Source of the DNA: Antedon mediterranea
Lineage: Eukaryota; Echinodermata; Crinoidea; Comatulida; Antedonidae
Length of the DNA stretch: 64,000 nt
NCBI RefSeq assembly: GCF_964355755.1
Contig: NC_092673.1
Span: 25,363,001 to 25,427,000 of the forward strand
Direction of reading: 5' to 3'
The translations under genes were made by a program, and so were the position numbers. This document shows positions 47,176-59,884 of the stretch, piece by piece. Position 1 is the stretch's first letter; the number at the start of each line of letters is the position of its first letter. The notes under the pieces are model-generated. The model did no database searches. It had not been told where the DNA came from and was given only the letters and a program-made list of their open reading frames with translations.

Positions 47176-50100
47176 CAATTTAAATTTGGAATAGCTGTTG
47201 AACTTTTACTTGCGTGTGGTTCATTATCTGGTAGTAAAAAGTAAAAAGTACAGAACAAATTTAAACAAGTAATCGTTAATATAACAATAAAATCATTGAT
47301 CACTAAATGTTGTTATTGTGTATGTCTCCCTCTACAAGGATAATATCCATATGATACAGTATTCGAGTCATAAAGTCAGGAAAGAGAGGTATTCCTTTAA
47401 TTTATTACCTTGTTTATTGCCCTGAACAATGTCATAACTTTTGAAATTGGACCCAACTTCTTGTGTGTGCAATTATTTTTCAAAAATTCCCCTAAAAAAA
47501 TTCTTGTTCTATAGCTTTAATCTAGGCCTATATATTAGGATTTAAACTGTTATATATACTGTGTTATTAGAGCTTTATTATCGTATTCGGTAATACAATT
47601 AATTCGTCTTTACTTTAGACCTGATTTCACTAGGTTTAGGCCTAATGCTGTTTTGAATACAAAACAGTAATGAAGTGTAAAAAGTAAATTATCAAATTAC
47701 AGCACTTTGGCCTAATTGTTATAACTGACATAATTATTCATCCGATATTCTTCTCTTTGTTTGTTCAGTGCATTAACAATGTGCAGTGATACATGACGTG
47801 GCGACTATCTCTCACTGGCTAAACCCAGAGGCCGGGGCCCCGAGCATGAAAAACCTCAATGCAACTACTTTAGTGTTGGAGGGCCCCTTGGGAGTGCTAA
47901 ACCAGGCGACTTTTCCCCCTGCGTTACGGTGCAGCTAACAATTGGAATTGGAATCGTATTTTAACGTTTATGTTATAAGGGTAAAAACAAATGCAACAAG
48001 TGACTGTATTCAGCAATTTGCATAATACTTGCCTTAATCTGCTGGTTATGAGACACAAGGTACTTATCATGGATAGTCATATTAAATATAATGAAAGACA
48101 ATTGCCATTGTGATGGCTTCCGATATAGCAACGTCCGGGTGGATCAGGAAATAATGATATTGATGAGTAGTGATCCAAAGACAATTTAAAACATTGCTGT
48201 GACTAATAGGCCTATAAACAATGCAAATAAAAAATGGAAGATTCTCGGTCTGTGTCTAGTATTTGTTTTTGTGGCTTGGTTGACGTAAATTGTTTCGAAA
48301 CAATTCTACTGGAATTCCCTTCGGTGATTTCCTCTGAAAGTAGAACATTCGGGAAATGTCCCAAAGATATATTGTGTTTTTGTTGATTAATATATAATTA
48401 TCATAAGGATAAAAGTTATATGAAACCAGAAAACAGTGCATCTAAAAATCCTCACAGTCACATTCGTCCCCTATGGGATAAGCCTACTGTAGAGTAGTTA
48501 GATATTTTAGAGGGTTAAGTATATTAATTAGGAAGTAGATGTTGTAGATGGGACTTTCCGTCATCAGACGCGATACAGGTGCAGGGTGTTTAATGTCGAT
48601 AAACGTGATACCGACGAGATATCGACTGGAAATATTGGTCTAGCAATTCTATAAAATAACGACCGAAATAAACCAAAGTTTTATATTAAATCTGTTATTC
48701 ACTCTCCGACTACATTGTAATGTATTATACAATGTAATGTCATGGTACCATGACATTACATGGAATGTCATGGTACCATTATTAGTGTCAATCATTGATA
48801 TATAGAAAAGCAGAAGCTAAAGGTCGAACAAAAACATTGAAGGGGAACTTTTCTTGAAGTTGCGTGAAGTACTTCCTCAATTTTGTGGAGATAGCCTGCA
48901 AAAGTAAGCACTGTTATCTGAATCTAGGTCAAAAGATTACCATTATGTAATACAATGGATATTATAGTTTAATAAAGGTTATCTATAGGGTTAAAAATTA
49001 GCAAATGCATAGAGTAAGTGACAATGTTCAGGTAAAAGTACATTCATACGGTATCTATCTATAACCCCGTTGGCGTTGAAAAGGTTCTGACGTGACCTCA
49101 GATAACACGTTCTAAACTGAGAGACGGGCTATGACTAGTCAAGGGGATTGCATTCTGCTCCGTTTCTGCAATTAGTCTGTGATCTCTTTTTGCCCGATTT
49201 CTGTTTTACGACCTTTCTTTAATAATGTCATCATAGCCTATTTGATTCACCTTCCAACTCGAAATTTCAGGCTACGCCGCCGCTATGAATCTCTTGGGGC
49301 AAATTTTGCAACGGGACCAAACAGTGATTTTTAATATGTACAGTACCTGTATTGAGCTGTTTATCTACTTATCGGTTCATACCAAGTTCATGCAACCCAA
49401 GTCTTGTCATCGTCCATTATATAGGGGGGTCAACTATTATGACTACAACTAATTTCCATAATTAATGATTACATTTTTTAACCAAAAAAATTAAAATGAC
49501 ATAAACTAGTAAAGTATGAACATTTCCAGACTTTGTAATAATTACCATCTATTCATTAAACAGGTCACAGAAAGATAATCATAACCATTACCCGAGTGAA
49601 AAATGGTAGATCCCAGCTCGCTAACACTCAAACATAGGTATCTTAATTTGGCAATTGTGAATATAAAACACGACATATAGAACTAAATAACACCTAATAA
49701 TTGTTCCTTATATATCAAACATTAGAATGATATAAAAATTAAAATGCTACGTACAATTATATAATGAAAAATTAACCCCAAACTTAGCTACAATCAAACG
49801 GTCTGTCAAGTGAAGGCTTGATAACACAGGCAAACCTTATTTGAATTTTGCCTCCTTTTTGAGGATTTTTTAGATTTTTTCAAAATAGATTTTGCTATTT
49901 TGACACAGTCTATTTTAAGCCAATACTCATAAGAAAAGTATGTAAGGAATCAGCTTTCTTTTAAGAAACTATCCAAAATTGCAAATAAAACACTGTGGGG
50001 CTTTAGAAAATAGGCAAAACATTGACATCACACTGTCAGCGGGCAATGGATGGTGAGTTTTAAAACGTAAAATGACACATCCTTTTTGTAACTTTACAAT

Positions 50101-50735
50101 TTCAAACATATATCATTATGTTCAGTATTGTCTACAGTTTATTTTGAGCTACTATCCAAAAAAATCCGATTTATAATAGCCGAGATATTTAATTTAGGTG
50201 GGAACATGAAAATCAAGTGTTTTGTAGAATATCACGATGCGAAATCAGTGGTATTCATGAGTGTGTTGAGGCAATTTAGCTATTTCGTTGCTCAAGAGAT
50301 TCATATACGTGTAAATTAAACAAGAATATTTCTTACAAAAAACGCTGCTCGCTTATTGTTATTGCTAAGGTCAAGTCTGGGGGTCACTTCATCACGCCTA
50401 GATACTTCAAGTATCCTATTACAAACAAAAACTTCAATGGACTGTTTTGATAATAATTCAATGATTATCTGACAGCGAATTATATCATGGGACTCATAAA
50501 TACCAGAATGCTTTGGGATTTGTCGTTAGACTCTTTTCTCAGCCGTTTTTGGATTCAACAGGTGGTACCAATAAATTATAGTGGAGTTTCCATTTTAACA
50601 AAAATGTCAAAGTGTAGTACTATAAAGCTGCTTGATTTCATCTAATGAATGAGTCATCTCGTGTGACGTAGCGGGCTAGAGCAGCAGCGTGAAAAATGTA
50701 AATCGTTTTAAACATTTTAAACATGTTTAAACATG
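47176..50735. other. Intergenic DNA with a GC-rich patch and a 30-bp palindrome
   Basis: No gene was recognised. A GC-rich, structured-looking patch spans about 47795-47945 (GAGGCCGGGGCCCCGAG, GGAGGGCCCCTTGGGAGTGC) in otherwise AT-rich DNA. A perfect 30-bp palindrome centred on GGTACC lies at 48732-48761, followed by a second partial copy of AATGTCATGGTACCATT. Confidence 0.5.
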
Positions 50736-50740
50736 TTCAG

Positions 50741-50795
50741 CAATTTCGGTCGGTTGGTCGGTTGGTTGGTCGGTCGGTAAACACTAACTTGGCCG
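50741..50795. repeat. GGTCGGTTGG repeat, inverted partner of 54131-54165
   Basis: CGGTCGGTTGGTCGG runs into TCGGTCGGTAAACACTAACT. The reverse complement appears at 54131-54165 (AGTTAGTGTTTACCGACC) and a related copy at 58660-58705. The pair brackets ~3.4 kb. Confidence 0.8.
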
Positions 50796-52680
50796 CGTGG
50801 AACATGATATTAGATAGTGTGAGTTTGATGAATCAATTCTAAGCCAATCTAGTTGTAATGCTGTTTTCACATTCTCAGAATTTATCAAAACATGTTTCAA
50901 TCTGTCAAAAAAGGAATTTCCGAAAAATGCATTTCTATTGTCAAATAGTTGGATCTTAAAAGGGTAATACACGGTGTATTATTGGAGTAGAGTGAGTCAT
51001 GCTGTATTTCTGAATCAGTTCTTTTTGTTGTTTGTTTATTGGTTGAATGCATTTGTGTTGTTCAAAATAGACTATTTATGTTGTTTATTGTTTGAATACA
51101 TAAGTGTTGTTCAAAATAGACTATTTATGACATAGCCTATATAATAGTATCCTATACTTGTCACGTACTGAAATGTTGCAATTCGGATTTCTTAATTGGA
51201 ATATCCATGTACACTCTGCTATACGAAAAAAGAAATTAATAAGTGATTTGAATAATTAAAATATAGTTATAACACGTAGCCTGAATAATTATCAAGTAAT
51301 TAATTTTAAACTACAGATTTAATTAATTTTGAATTTTATAAGAGGTTAGTCTGTGGATCATTATTGCACAAATTGCTTTCTCAACCTGAATTGTTTGTGT
51401 TTTGTTAGACCTTAAAATAAAGTATTTTACTTTGATACAGTAATATTAAGATAACCATTATACTATTATGACTTCCCATTTCTAGGGGTCATAATTCAAT
51501 CACCATATGCATATTATGATTTACATTTTTTCCATAATATTTCTCAGAAAAAAAGAAAATTCCAAAAGCAATAATGATTTTAGTTTGCTTAATTCTGATT
51601 AATTGCAAAAATAGTCCTAATGCCTGATACAATAGATTGTTTTTAAAGTGTTTAAGAAAAAGTAAAAATTTTGAAAGTTTGTATTTTATATAAGAATTAG
51701 TTTGTTTTGAATTCTTGTTTTATATTTTGTTGTATCCACCACGTCCAAGATACTGTCTGAATTAAGTTTAAGAAAGTGTATTACTACTCCCTGTATTTAA
51801 AATTAAAAGCGTTTGTTCAATAACATTTGTTCAGAAGGTGAATACATCAGTGTGCAATAGAGCATACTGTATTGTTCTTTGTTACACCTTTATGCAAATT
51901 AGCTATATATAAACATTGCACAGGTTGTTTTGCGGGTCAGTCGACAATTGAGCTTCGTGCTGGGTGTAGCCAATACAACAAATAAATGGAAGCTTCGGCG
52001 ACACCAAACAATTATTGTGGTGTTGCGTTTAATTTATGCGTTTGTCGACCAGTCAATTCAGTTTATTATAGTTGGGGCCTACGTTTGTTTTGAGACTCCG
52101 AAACAACATTTATCATATCTAACACATTCTGAAAAGATAATTTGATATAATCAATAGGCTATATTAATATTAATTATTATAGATATGCTTAATAATGAAA
52201 TTATTTTATGATAATGTATCTTGTCTATTATTATCGATGACATCAGTACAAGGATAGATAGAATATTTATTGTCCTTGGTGTATATCATACGTGTATTTG
52301 TTTACTGTTAAAAATAATGTACATGTGACCATGTGACGTACTCTGGTGACTCATGATCGGATATATCCATGGATTCGATAGTAGTTGTCCATGGAAATCG
52401 AACAATGTCATATACGGTAATTCATTGCGGTTTATATACTTTACATATCTATACACAGCTTGTTTATTGTATGTTTATTTAGCAATAGGGAAGGAAGTAT
52501 AACTTGATGTTTTTTGATTGATACAATAAAACGCCAGGCCTGCCTATAATAAACAAAATATGGGACAGGGAATATTATGAAATAACGGGCAATAATATAA
52601 GTATTCAAGCCATTATTGTTTTATAATAAGAAGCCGTAAAACTCATTGTACTATCGACAGACTGTATAGTGTTCATAAAC
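50796..52680. other. AT-rich stretch, no confirmed gene
   Basis: Short duplicated words (TTCAAAATAGACTATTTATG twice near 51061-51130). A region near 51900-52000 has a TATATATAAA box and an AATAAA within ~80 bp, reminiscent of an LTR, but I find no partner repeat. Confidence 0.35.
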
Positions 52681-52689
52681 AAACAATTT

Positions 52690-53510
52690 TACATTGAGAC
52701 TAACGGTTTGAAAACCAAAAGAAAAGCAATCAAAACTAAGACCTCGCAAATAACAATAGTAGTCCTACAAGAAATATATAGGCTTACATTGAAAAGTAAA
52801 ATCTAATTTTATCTTGCATCCATCATGGAAAAACCAACATATTTATGATCAAATACTTATAGAAACATTATACTTATAGGTTTAAAAGCCAAAATAAGAG
52901 ACAATAAGACCTCGAAAATAACACAGTAAAAACCATACAGGGAAGCAAAATCTAATTTGATCTTACACCTAACATGGTAAAAACCAGCGAATTCATCTAG
53001 AAACATTTATACGTTATAGATTAAACGTTTAAAAACCAAAACCAGACCAATAAATAATGCAGACCTCGCAAATAACACAAACAGTGCAGTAAAATAGGAA
53101 AGCAAAATGTAATTGTATCTTGAATCCAGCATGGTAAAAACCAGCGAATCTAATAATCACATACCTAGAAACATTTATACGTTCAGCTACAAAAATAAAA
53201 ATTATAAAATGCATATATAGGCTATACAATTGTGGTCTAGTGGGTTGCGGAAGTGATGTTGTTTTGAGAAACAACATGTAGTGTCCATAAGTGATCTAGT
53301 ATCACGGTAAAAGGACCAGTGACAGTACCAGTAGACTAAACGTTTAAAAGCCAAAACAAGACCATGAATCAAGACTACAAGCAAATAACACAAACCGGTA
53401 CAAAAAAAGTAGAAGAATTGTAAGCAAAATGTAATTTTATCTTAAATACCCCATGGAAAAAACAGCACTTATATGACGTAGGCTAAATCTTACATCAACC
53501 ATGGTTCAAA
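52690..53510. repeat. Satellite-like repeat of ~160-170 bp
   Basis: Diverged copies share AAACGTTTAAAAGCCAAAA, ACCTCGCAAATAACACA, AGCAAAATGTAATTTTATCTT and CATGGTAAAAACCAGC in the same order. I place copies near 52690, 52870, 53025 and 53335, and weaker ones follow to about 54100. Confidence 0.75.
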
Positions 53511-54093
53511 TTTACAATCAAATATAAAACTTTATGCACGTATTATGAACAAAGTCAAAAGGTGATGTACTCATAACTGATCGTTTATACCATGTGTGAA
53601 CAAGTTGTGAAACTAATTTCGTCTTACTTTCTCCATTGCGAAAATCAGCATTAATTTAGCTAAACAATCACAATGTGGTAACGGGTATTAATTACAGTAC
53701 ACATTGTGGACAAATTAAAAGGCACATTGTTGAGAAACCTTGTATAGAAAATGCATAACAGCAAGGGTATACCGTTTAAAGCTTTGAACCTGGAAGTGAA
53801 AACTTATTGCTGTTCTTATTTCCTCTATATAAAAAAACTAGCATAGTTTATAGACGTATCCAAATGAAAGGTGCCGTTACCCGTTACAGTGTACACATTA
53901 GGAACAATTAAAAACGCACAGTATGGCAAACTTTAAACCTAGGAGAGGAACCGTACGGTTGTTCTTACTTCCTCGAGCATATAGTTCTGAAAATGAATCA
54001 TCAAATACAGTGGAGGGTACCGTATTTATTAGGCCTACCATGTAAACGTCAAAGAACATTTGAGCCGATTTGAACCTGGAAAGAAAGTAAACA

Positions 54094-54180
54094 AGGTCAA
54101 ACATGGCTGCAGTCGCGTGCTCAAATTTGAGTTAGTGTTTACCGACCAACCGACCGACCGACATAGTGAGCTGTAGAGTC
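54094..54180. repeat. ATGGCTGCAGTCGCGTGCTC repeat, copy 1
   Basis: ATGGCTGCAGTCGCGTGCTC, then TAGTGTTTACCGACCAACC, then GACATAGTGAGCTGTAG. The same block recurs in direct orientation at 58632-58712. Both copies sit outside the second fold-back element, so they may belong to an older repeat that it entered. Confidence 0.8.
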
Positions 54181-54789
54181 GCGTTTGCCCACGACTAAAA
54201 ACTGTTTTTCACATACTTCTATAATCAAATAGAGAGTATATTATTTACAGTGTGTAAATTAGGAACAAAATATTACGCATGATTAGTGTTGAACTATATA
54301 AGGAAGTAAAAACTAATCGTTTTGTACTTCTATTTAAACAATTACAAACGTATTATATAGTTAGTCTTAATCTTGTAGTGTATAATGCTACTATATATAT
54401 AATAATATATTATAATGAGTATTTTATGTGACCGGCTATAAAATGTCAACCAGGTGGGCCTGTGTTTTTATAGTTATGGGCGTGGCAATTTTGTTTTCTA
54501 ATAGCATACTGCATTGAATACTACCTGAAAATTTCTTTAAAAGAAAACTTTTATTTCCGGTTTTTGGCGTTTACTCGAATTAAATTGTATTTTTCATTGT
54601 CAATTAATTATAACATTTTGATGATACATGACATTGTAAATATAAACTAGGCCTACTATATAATATGTACAGCAAAATTCAAAACAGAAATAATGATGTA
54701 CTGTAGGCCTAGTGCTCTTTTAAGGAGAGCACATTTAAACTGATTTGAGACCACATGCCGAGGATAAATGTACGGCGTATTAATTATGA

Positions 54790-57700
54790 AATAGAGAGTA
54801 CTCCGAGAGTACAAACCTCCGCCTCCTGTAAAATTCTCCTACATAAAATTTCCCCGGAAAATATATATATATATTTTAATTAGTTCTAAGTGTAAATAGG
54901 CTAACTGCACACTACAAAGTTGTGGATGAGAGTTCGGTGTAATGTTATGTATCTAGCCTCTCACATAGTTGAGATCGCTGGTTCAATTCCCACTGAGAGT
55001 TTTTTCTTTATTATTTTTTATTTTTTTGTGGACATTGATTTTTAACCCTGATCCTTCAAAATTTAACCACAATTATATGATGAGTCATTGTACTCTAGTA
55101 GCTAGATCAACTTTCGTATGCACTTTGAGGTCCAGAGAATTTGACTTCAGAAATTGGTTTAGGGTGGTCAAACAATCATTTTTGGCTTGGTTACACATTT
55201 TGAAAATGTGGCGAAAGGTCAAAAGGTCAGGGTGAAAGGTCATAAGACCAAACACCAATATGTCCTTAAATCTCAACAACCATTGGTCACAGCGAAGTAA
55301 TTTTGGTCTCAAATTGATCAGAAGGTATACATTTATATTCAGTCTAATGGGACATTTTAGTCAAAAATGACCGGAAATGCCATTTCTGACCTTTGACCCA
55401 CACCTCAGGGCATGTATGTATCTCCATAACTACTGATCGTAGACACTTAATTTTGGTCTTAAATTGTTTGAAATAAATATTTATTATTTTGTAGCACATT
55501 TTTAAAAATGTTACAAAAGGTCAAAGGGTCAAGGTCAAAGGTTATATGAACAAATAAAAATAGATACTTGTATCTCGGCAACCACTCGTCGCAGCAAGTC
55601 AATTTTAGTCTCAAAATGTTCAGAAGGCATGCTTTCATATTCAATCTAATAGGACATTTTAGTCAAAAATTATCAGAAATGCCATTTCTGACCTTTGACC
55701 CACATATCATGGCATCTTCATATCTCTGTAAGTACTGGTCGTAGAAACTTAAATTTGATATCAAATTGTTCGAAATATACATATTTACATTCATTGTAAT
55801 AGAAAATGTGGTTAAAAGATGAACAGAAATACTATTACTAATGTTTCAAACAAAAAACATATCTCTACATAACTTATCCTTAGACAGTAATGTTATGCAA
55901 TAACTGATACTTTAAATTGTTTCAATTTCAAGTACTAGTTATTGCTGTCCCCAAGAACATTTTGATAGAAACGTCAAGCTCAACAGTTCTTTTCAGAATG
56001 CTAGAAGTAACTAGCCATGTGTATCCGATTAAACTCCCCGGGCATTTATTGTTCAAAGGGCAGGGGAGGCATCTTTATTTGTGGTATAATATGGTAATAT
56101 GTATAATCAAATAAATACCACCTAGATGTAAAAAAAAATACAGCATAATTAATATCAAAAAGTGAAAAAAATGCTTGGTAAATTGTAGATTATGGTAGTT
56201 AATGTAATGTGTTGTGATACAATTATTGTGTAAATGCATGTGGCGGGCGTATTCCACATGGTGTTCTATTAGAGGGAATGGTGCCGTTTATTTGAGAGAT
56301 TCGTTTTCTTCTTTATGCTTTTTAACGAAATGGTTCTGTCTTTTAGAATAAAAGTGACACTGTCATAGATAACATTAAATGGATCTTCTCTTCCAGGTGC
56401 CAGTATAATGATATAAAACAATGAAATATCATTATCCTGACACAATTGCACTCATAATGGATCTTCATTCTATCATCTGTTTGTTTGTGACTACAATTTG
56501 ACAATCTTTTGCATATTTTTAAATGCCAATACATAGCTTCATTACTATTGTACAATATGTCCAGCTTTCCTGAAAACACCCTTGTGTACTGTAGTACAGT
56601 GTTGTAGTATGATTTTATCATGATAACTTCTGATGCTTTTATTGTCAATGAATTCAGTACCTAAAACATGTCAAAGTTTCTAGTGGTATTGATAATAAAT
56701 CTCCAGAAACATATATTGTTTTATTATCTACACTGGGAACAGACGTGTATAATATACACCGACAAAACTTATACATATTATGTATACGTTTTGTCGGTAA
56801 CATTCAAAAATATTATGCAACAGTGTTACGGAATAATGACAATGAATTGGTCTATTATAGTTGTCTGTGATACCTTTTATTACATGATTGTACTTGCAAC
56901 AGGATAGAATGAGGTTTGATCCAGTTATTATTCTTATTATATTAATTTTTTTTTTTTTTATCTGGGGTGTATTTATTTGATTATACATGTTACCATTATT
57001 ACACCCAAACAAAATAAACGCCTTCCATGAATAACTAAATGCCCGGACCTTTTATTCGGGTAACTATAGTAAGTTACTTCTAGCATTCTTAACTGTTGAG
57101 CTCGAGTATTTATTCGAATTAACACCCGCTTTGAATAAAAGCCTCCATTCCCTTCAATAGATCATCATGTGGAATAAACGCTCCGCCACATGCATTTACA
57201 AAATAATTGTATCACAACACATTTCATTAATTACCATAATCTACAATTACCAAGCATTTTGACATAATGTTATCATTTTTTATATTAATTGTGCTGTATT
57301 TTTTTTACATCTAGGTGGTATTTATTTGATTATACATGTTACCATATTATACCCCAAATAAAGATGCCTCCCCTCCCCCTAAAAACCCTTTTGAACAATA
57401 AATGCCCGGTGCGTTTAATCGGATACACATGGCAAGTTACTTCTAGCATTCTGAAAAGAACTGTTGAGCTTGACGTTTATATCAAAATGTTCTCGTGGAC
57501 AGCAATAAAAACTAGTAGGCCTACTTGAAATTGAAACAATTTAAAGTATCATATTGCATAACATTACTGTCTAAGGATAAGTTGTGTAGAGATATGTTTT
57601 TTGTTTGAAACATTAGTAATAGTATTTTCTGTTCATCTTTTAACCACATTTTCTATTACAATGAATGTAAATATATATATTTCGAACAATTTGATACCAA

Positions 57701-58620
57701 ATTTAAGTTTCTACGACCAGTACTTACAGAGATATGAAGATGCCCTGGTATGTGGGTCAAAGGTCAGAAATGGCATTTCTGATAATTTTTTACTAAAATG
57801 CCCCATTAGATGGAATATAAATGCATGCCTTCTGAACATTTTGAGACCAAAATTGACTTGCTGCGACCAGTGGTTGCCGAGATACAAGTACCTTTATTTA
57901 TTTGTTTATATAACCCTTGACCCTGACCCTTTGACCTTTTGTAACATTTTTCAAAATGTTTCTCAAATAACAAAATATATATTTCGAACAATTTAAAACC
58001 AAATTCAAGTGTCTACGACCAGTAGTTACGGAGATAAATACATGCCCTGGGTTGTGGGTCAAAGGTCAGAAATGGCATTTCCGGTCATTTTAAACTAAAA
58101 TGTCCCATTAGACTGAATACAAATGTATACCTTCTGATCAATTTGAGACCAAAATTACTTCGCTGTGACGAGTGGTTGTTGAGATTTAAGGACATATTGG
58201 TGTTTGTTCTTATGACCTTTCACCCTGACCTTTTGACCTTTCGCCACATTTTCAAAATGTGTAACCAAGCCAAAAATGATTGTTTGACCACCCTAAACCA
58301 ATTTCTGAAGTCAAATTCTCTGGACCTCAAAGTGCATACGAAAGTTGATCTAGCTACTAGAGTATTGATCATTGTGGCTAAGTTTGGTGAGAATCGGATA
58401 AAAACTGTGGGTTCTAGGCATTAAAACATTTTTTTGTTAGTCGTGATCTTGACCAATGACCATTTCCCCTCAAAATCGAACTCGTCCGAGCTTTTGGGGC
58501 ATAGATCATTGTGGCCAAATTTGAAAACTGTGACCTCCAGGCTGTTCACAGACAGACAGACATATACACACAAGCCAACACAATACTGGGGTGAAAATAT
58601 AACCTCCTTGGCGGAGGTAA
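54790..58620. mobile_element. 3.8-kb fold-back element with AGGTCA direct repeats
   Basis: The left arm (about 54790-56260) and right arm (about 57170-58620) are inverted copies. For instance, TTTGACTTCAGAAATTGG at 55140 pairs with the region near 58310, and CATGTGGCGGGCGTATTCC near 56240 pairs with the region near 57170-57200. The ends carry CCTCCGCC words (ACAAACCTCCGCC, GGCGGAGGTAAC). The loop contains a 41-bp palindrome at 56758-56798 and a partial second copy of an arm segment at about 56950-57110. No coding capacity is visible. The exact ends and target duplication are not resolved. Confidence 0.82.
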
Positions 58621-58631
58621 CAAGGCCATAT

Positions 58632-58712
58632 ACATGGCTGCAGTCGCGTGCTCAAGATAGTGTTTACCAACCGATTAACGGACCAACCGACCGACATAGT
58701 GAGCTGTAAGCT
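58632..58712. repeat. ATGGCTGCAGTCGCGTGCTC repeat, copy 2
   Basis: Direct partner of 54100-54180, with the same ATGGCTGCAGTCGCGTGCTC and ACCAACCGACCGACATAG words and a small insertion near 58675. Confidence 0.8.
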
Positions 58713-59884
58713 GTAACACACCCAATATTTTAGGACTCTTTAAAAATGTATAAATAAAAGGCTTCATAAAGTACTCTGCTCTATCCAAATTGTAGACGTC
58801 TAACACAATGTGTTAAACAATACAAACAAATTTCAAAACCGAATCATGGCAATCGAAAATAACGTACACGTAAACGAAACTACCGTTTAAACAAAGTATT
58901 TACGATAAGGTAAACGAATACATTTTCTTTAGAGTGTAAATAACACTGTGACGGTGTGAAAGCAAATCAGTGTCCAGTCAAACAAATATTGTTCAGGTAT
59001 CATGTCGTGCGGAAAAGATTATTGTAAATACAAACAGCTTACGATACGATCGGTTATTTTCACAAGCCCAATACCCCCAGCAGTAAGGTACAGGGAGGGA
59101 CGGGGAGGTGTTGCTTTGAACAATTTTATAAGGGGTATACAAATCTTCCTTGCTTAATATTTCACGCATTAGAGATTGAACACGCAGAATATCGTAGCGG
59201 CTCTAAAACTACGTTCACACTGAGGCTGAATTCGGGTCCGGTGTTATGTTGAAGGATAGAACCGAAGTCCGTACAATCTGGACGTAACTTTAACGTAGTA
59301 GACGTATATTTATCACCACATATCATTTCCTAAGGATAAACAAAACATAAATGGAAAAAATATTTACAATATACATAAGTTGCAAATAAAGTTATTATGA
59401 CGTTTTCATATTATTTATCCTTTATTACGTTACTATGGAAACAATAGTACATTTTTAAATCAGTGGAAAATACGGATGCCAAAATAAATCATATCTCACA
59501 ATGGGTCTACAACCAACAAGGAAATAAAGTTTCATCACGCATCGTCCAACCAATCATAATCCAGGATATAGGGTTTTCCCCGTTTGTTTTTTTTTAAATA
59601 AATTACGAGTGGCATAACAAACTTTCGACACAAGTAGTACCATTCTAAAGATAAAGTTCTAACGTGAAGCAGTGCTTGTATATACCGCTCTACAAAACAG
59701 AGGTAACGTTTTTTTAAAATACAATTGTACTCGTCTAAACTTTTGCTCATTATACTCAATTAGTTAAGTTAATCAACTTACATGGTAGGCCTAATATGTT
59801 TGTGGCTTAAGCATATCCTGTGCATATTAAATATTGGAAAAGATTACATTTTCTTATTTTTACCTAAATATTATCTACACAGAT
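58713..59884. other. Upstream region of the PH-domain gene
   Basis: AT-rich DNA with no exon recognised. ACACAG at 59877-59882 directly before the first coding exon looks like a splice acceptor, so a non-coding 5' exon may lie here or further left. Confidence 0.45.

Noticed and set aside
51870-52145. TATA box, AATAAA and a 71-codon frame suggesting a solo LTR or small gene
   Set aside because: I could not define terminal repeats or a target duplication, and the frame resembles nothing known.
54955-55010. GGTTCAATTCCCA followed by a T run, resembling a tRNA B box and terminator
   Set aside because: No matching A box, anticodon arm or acceptor stem can be formed over 70-80 bases upstream.
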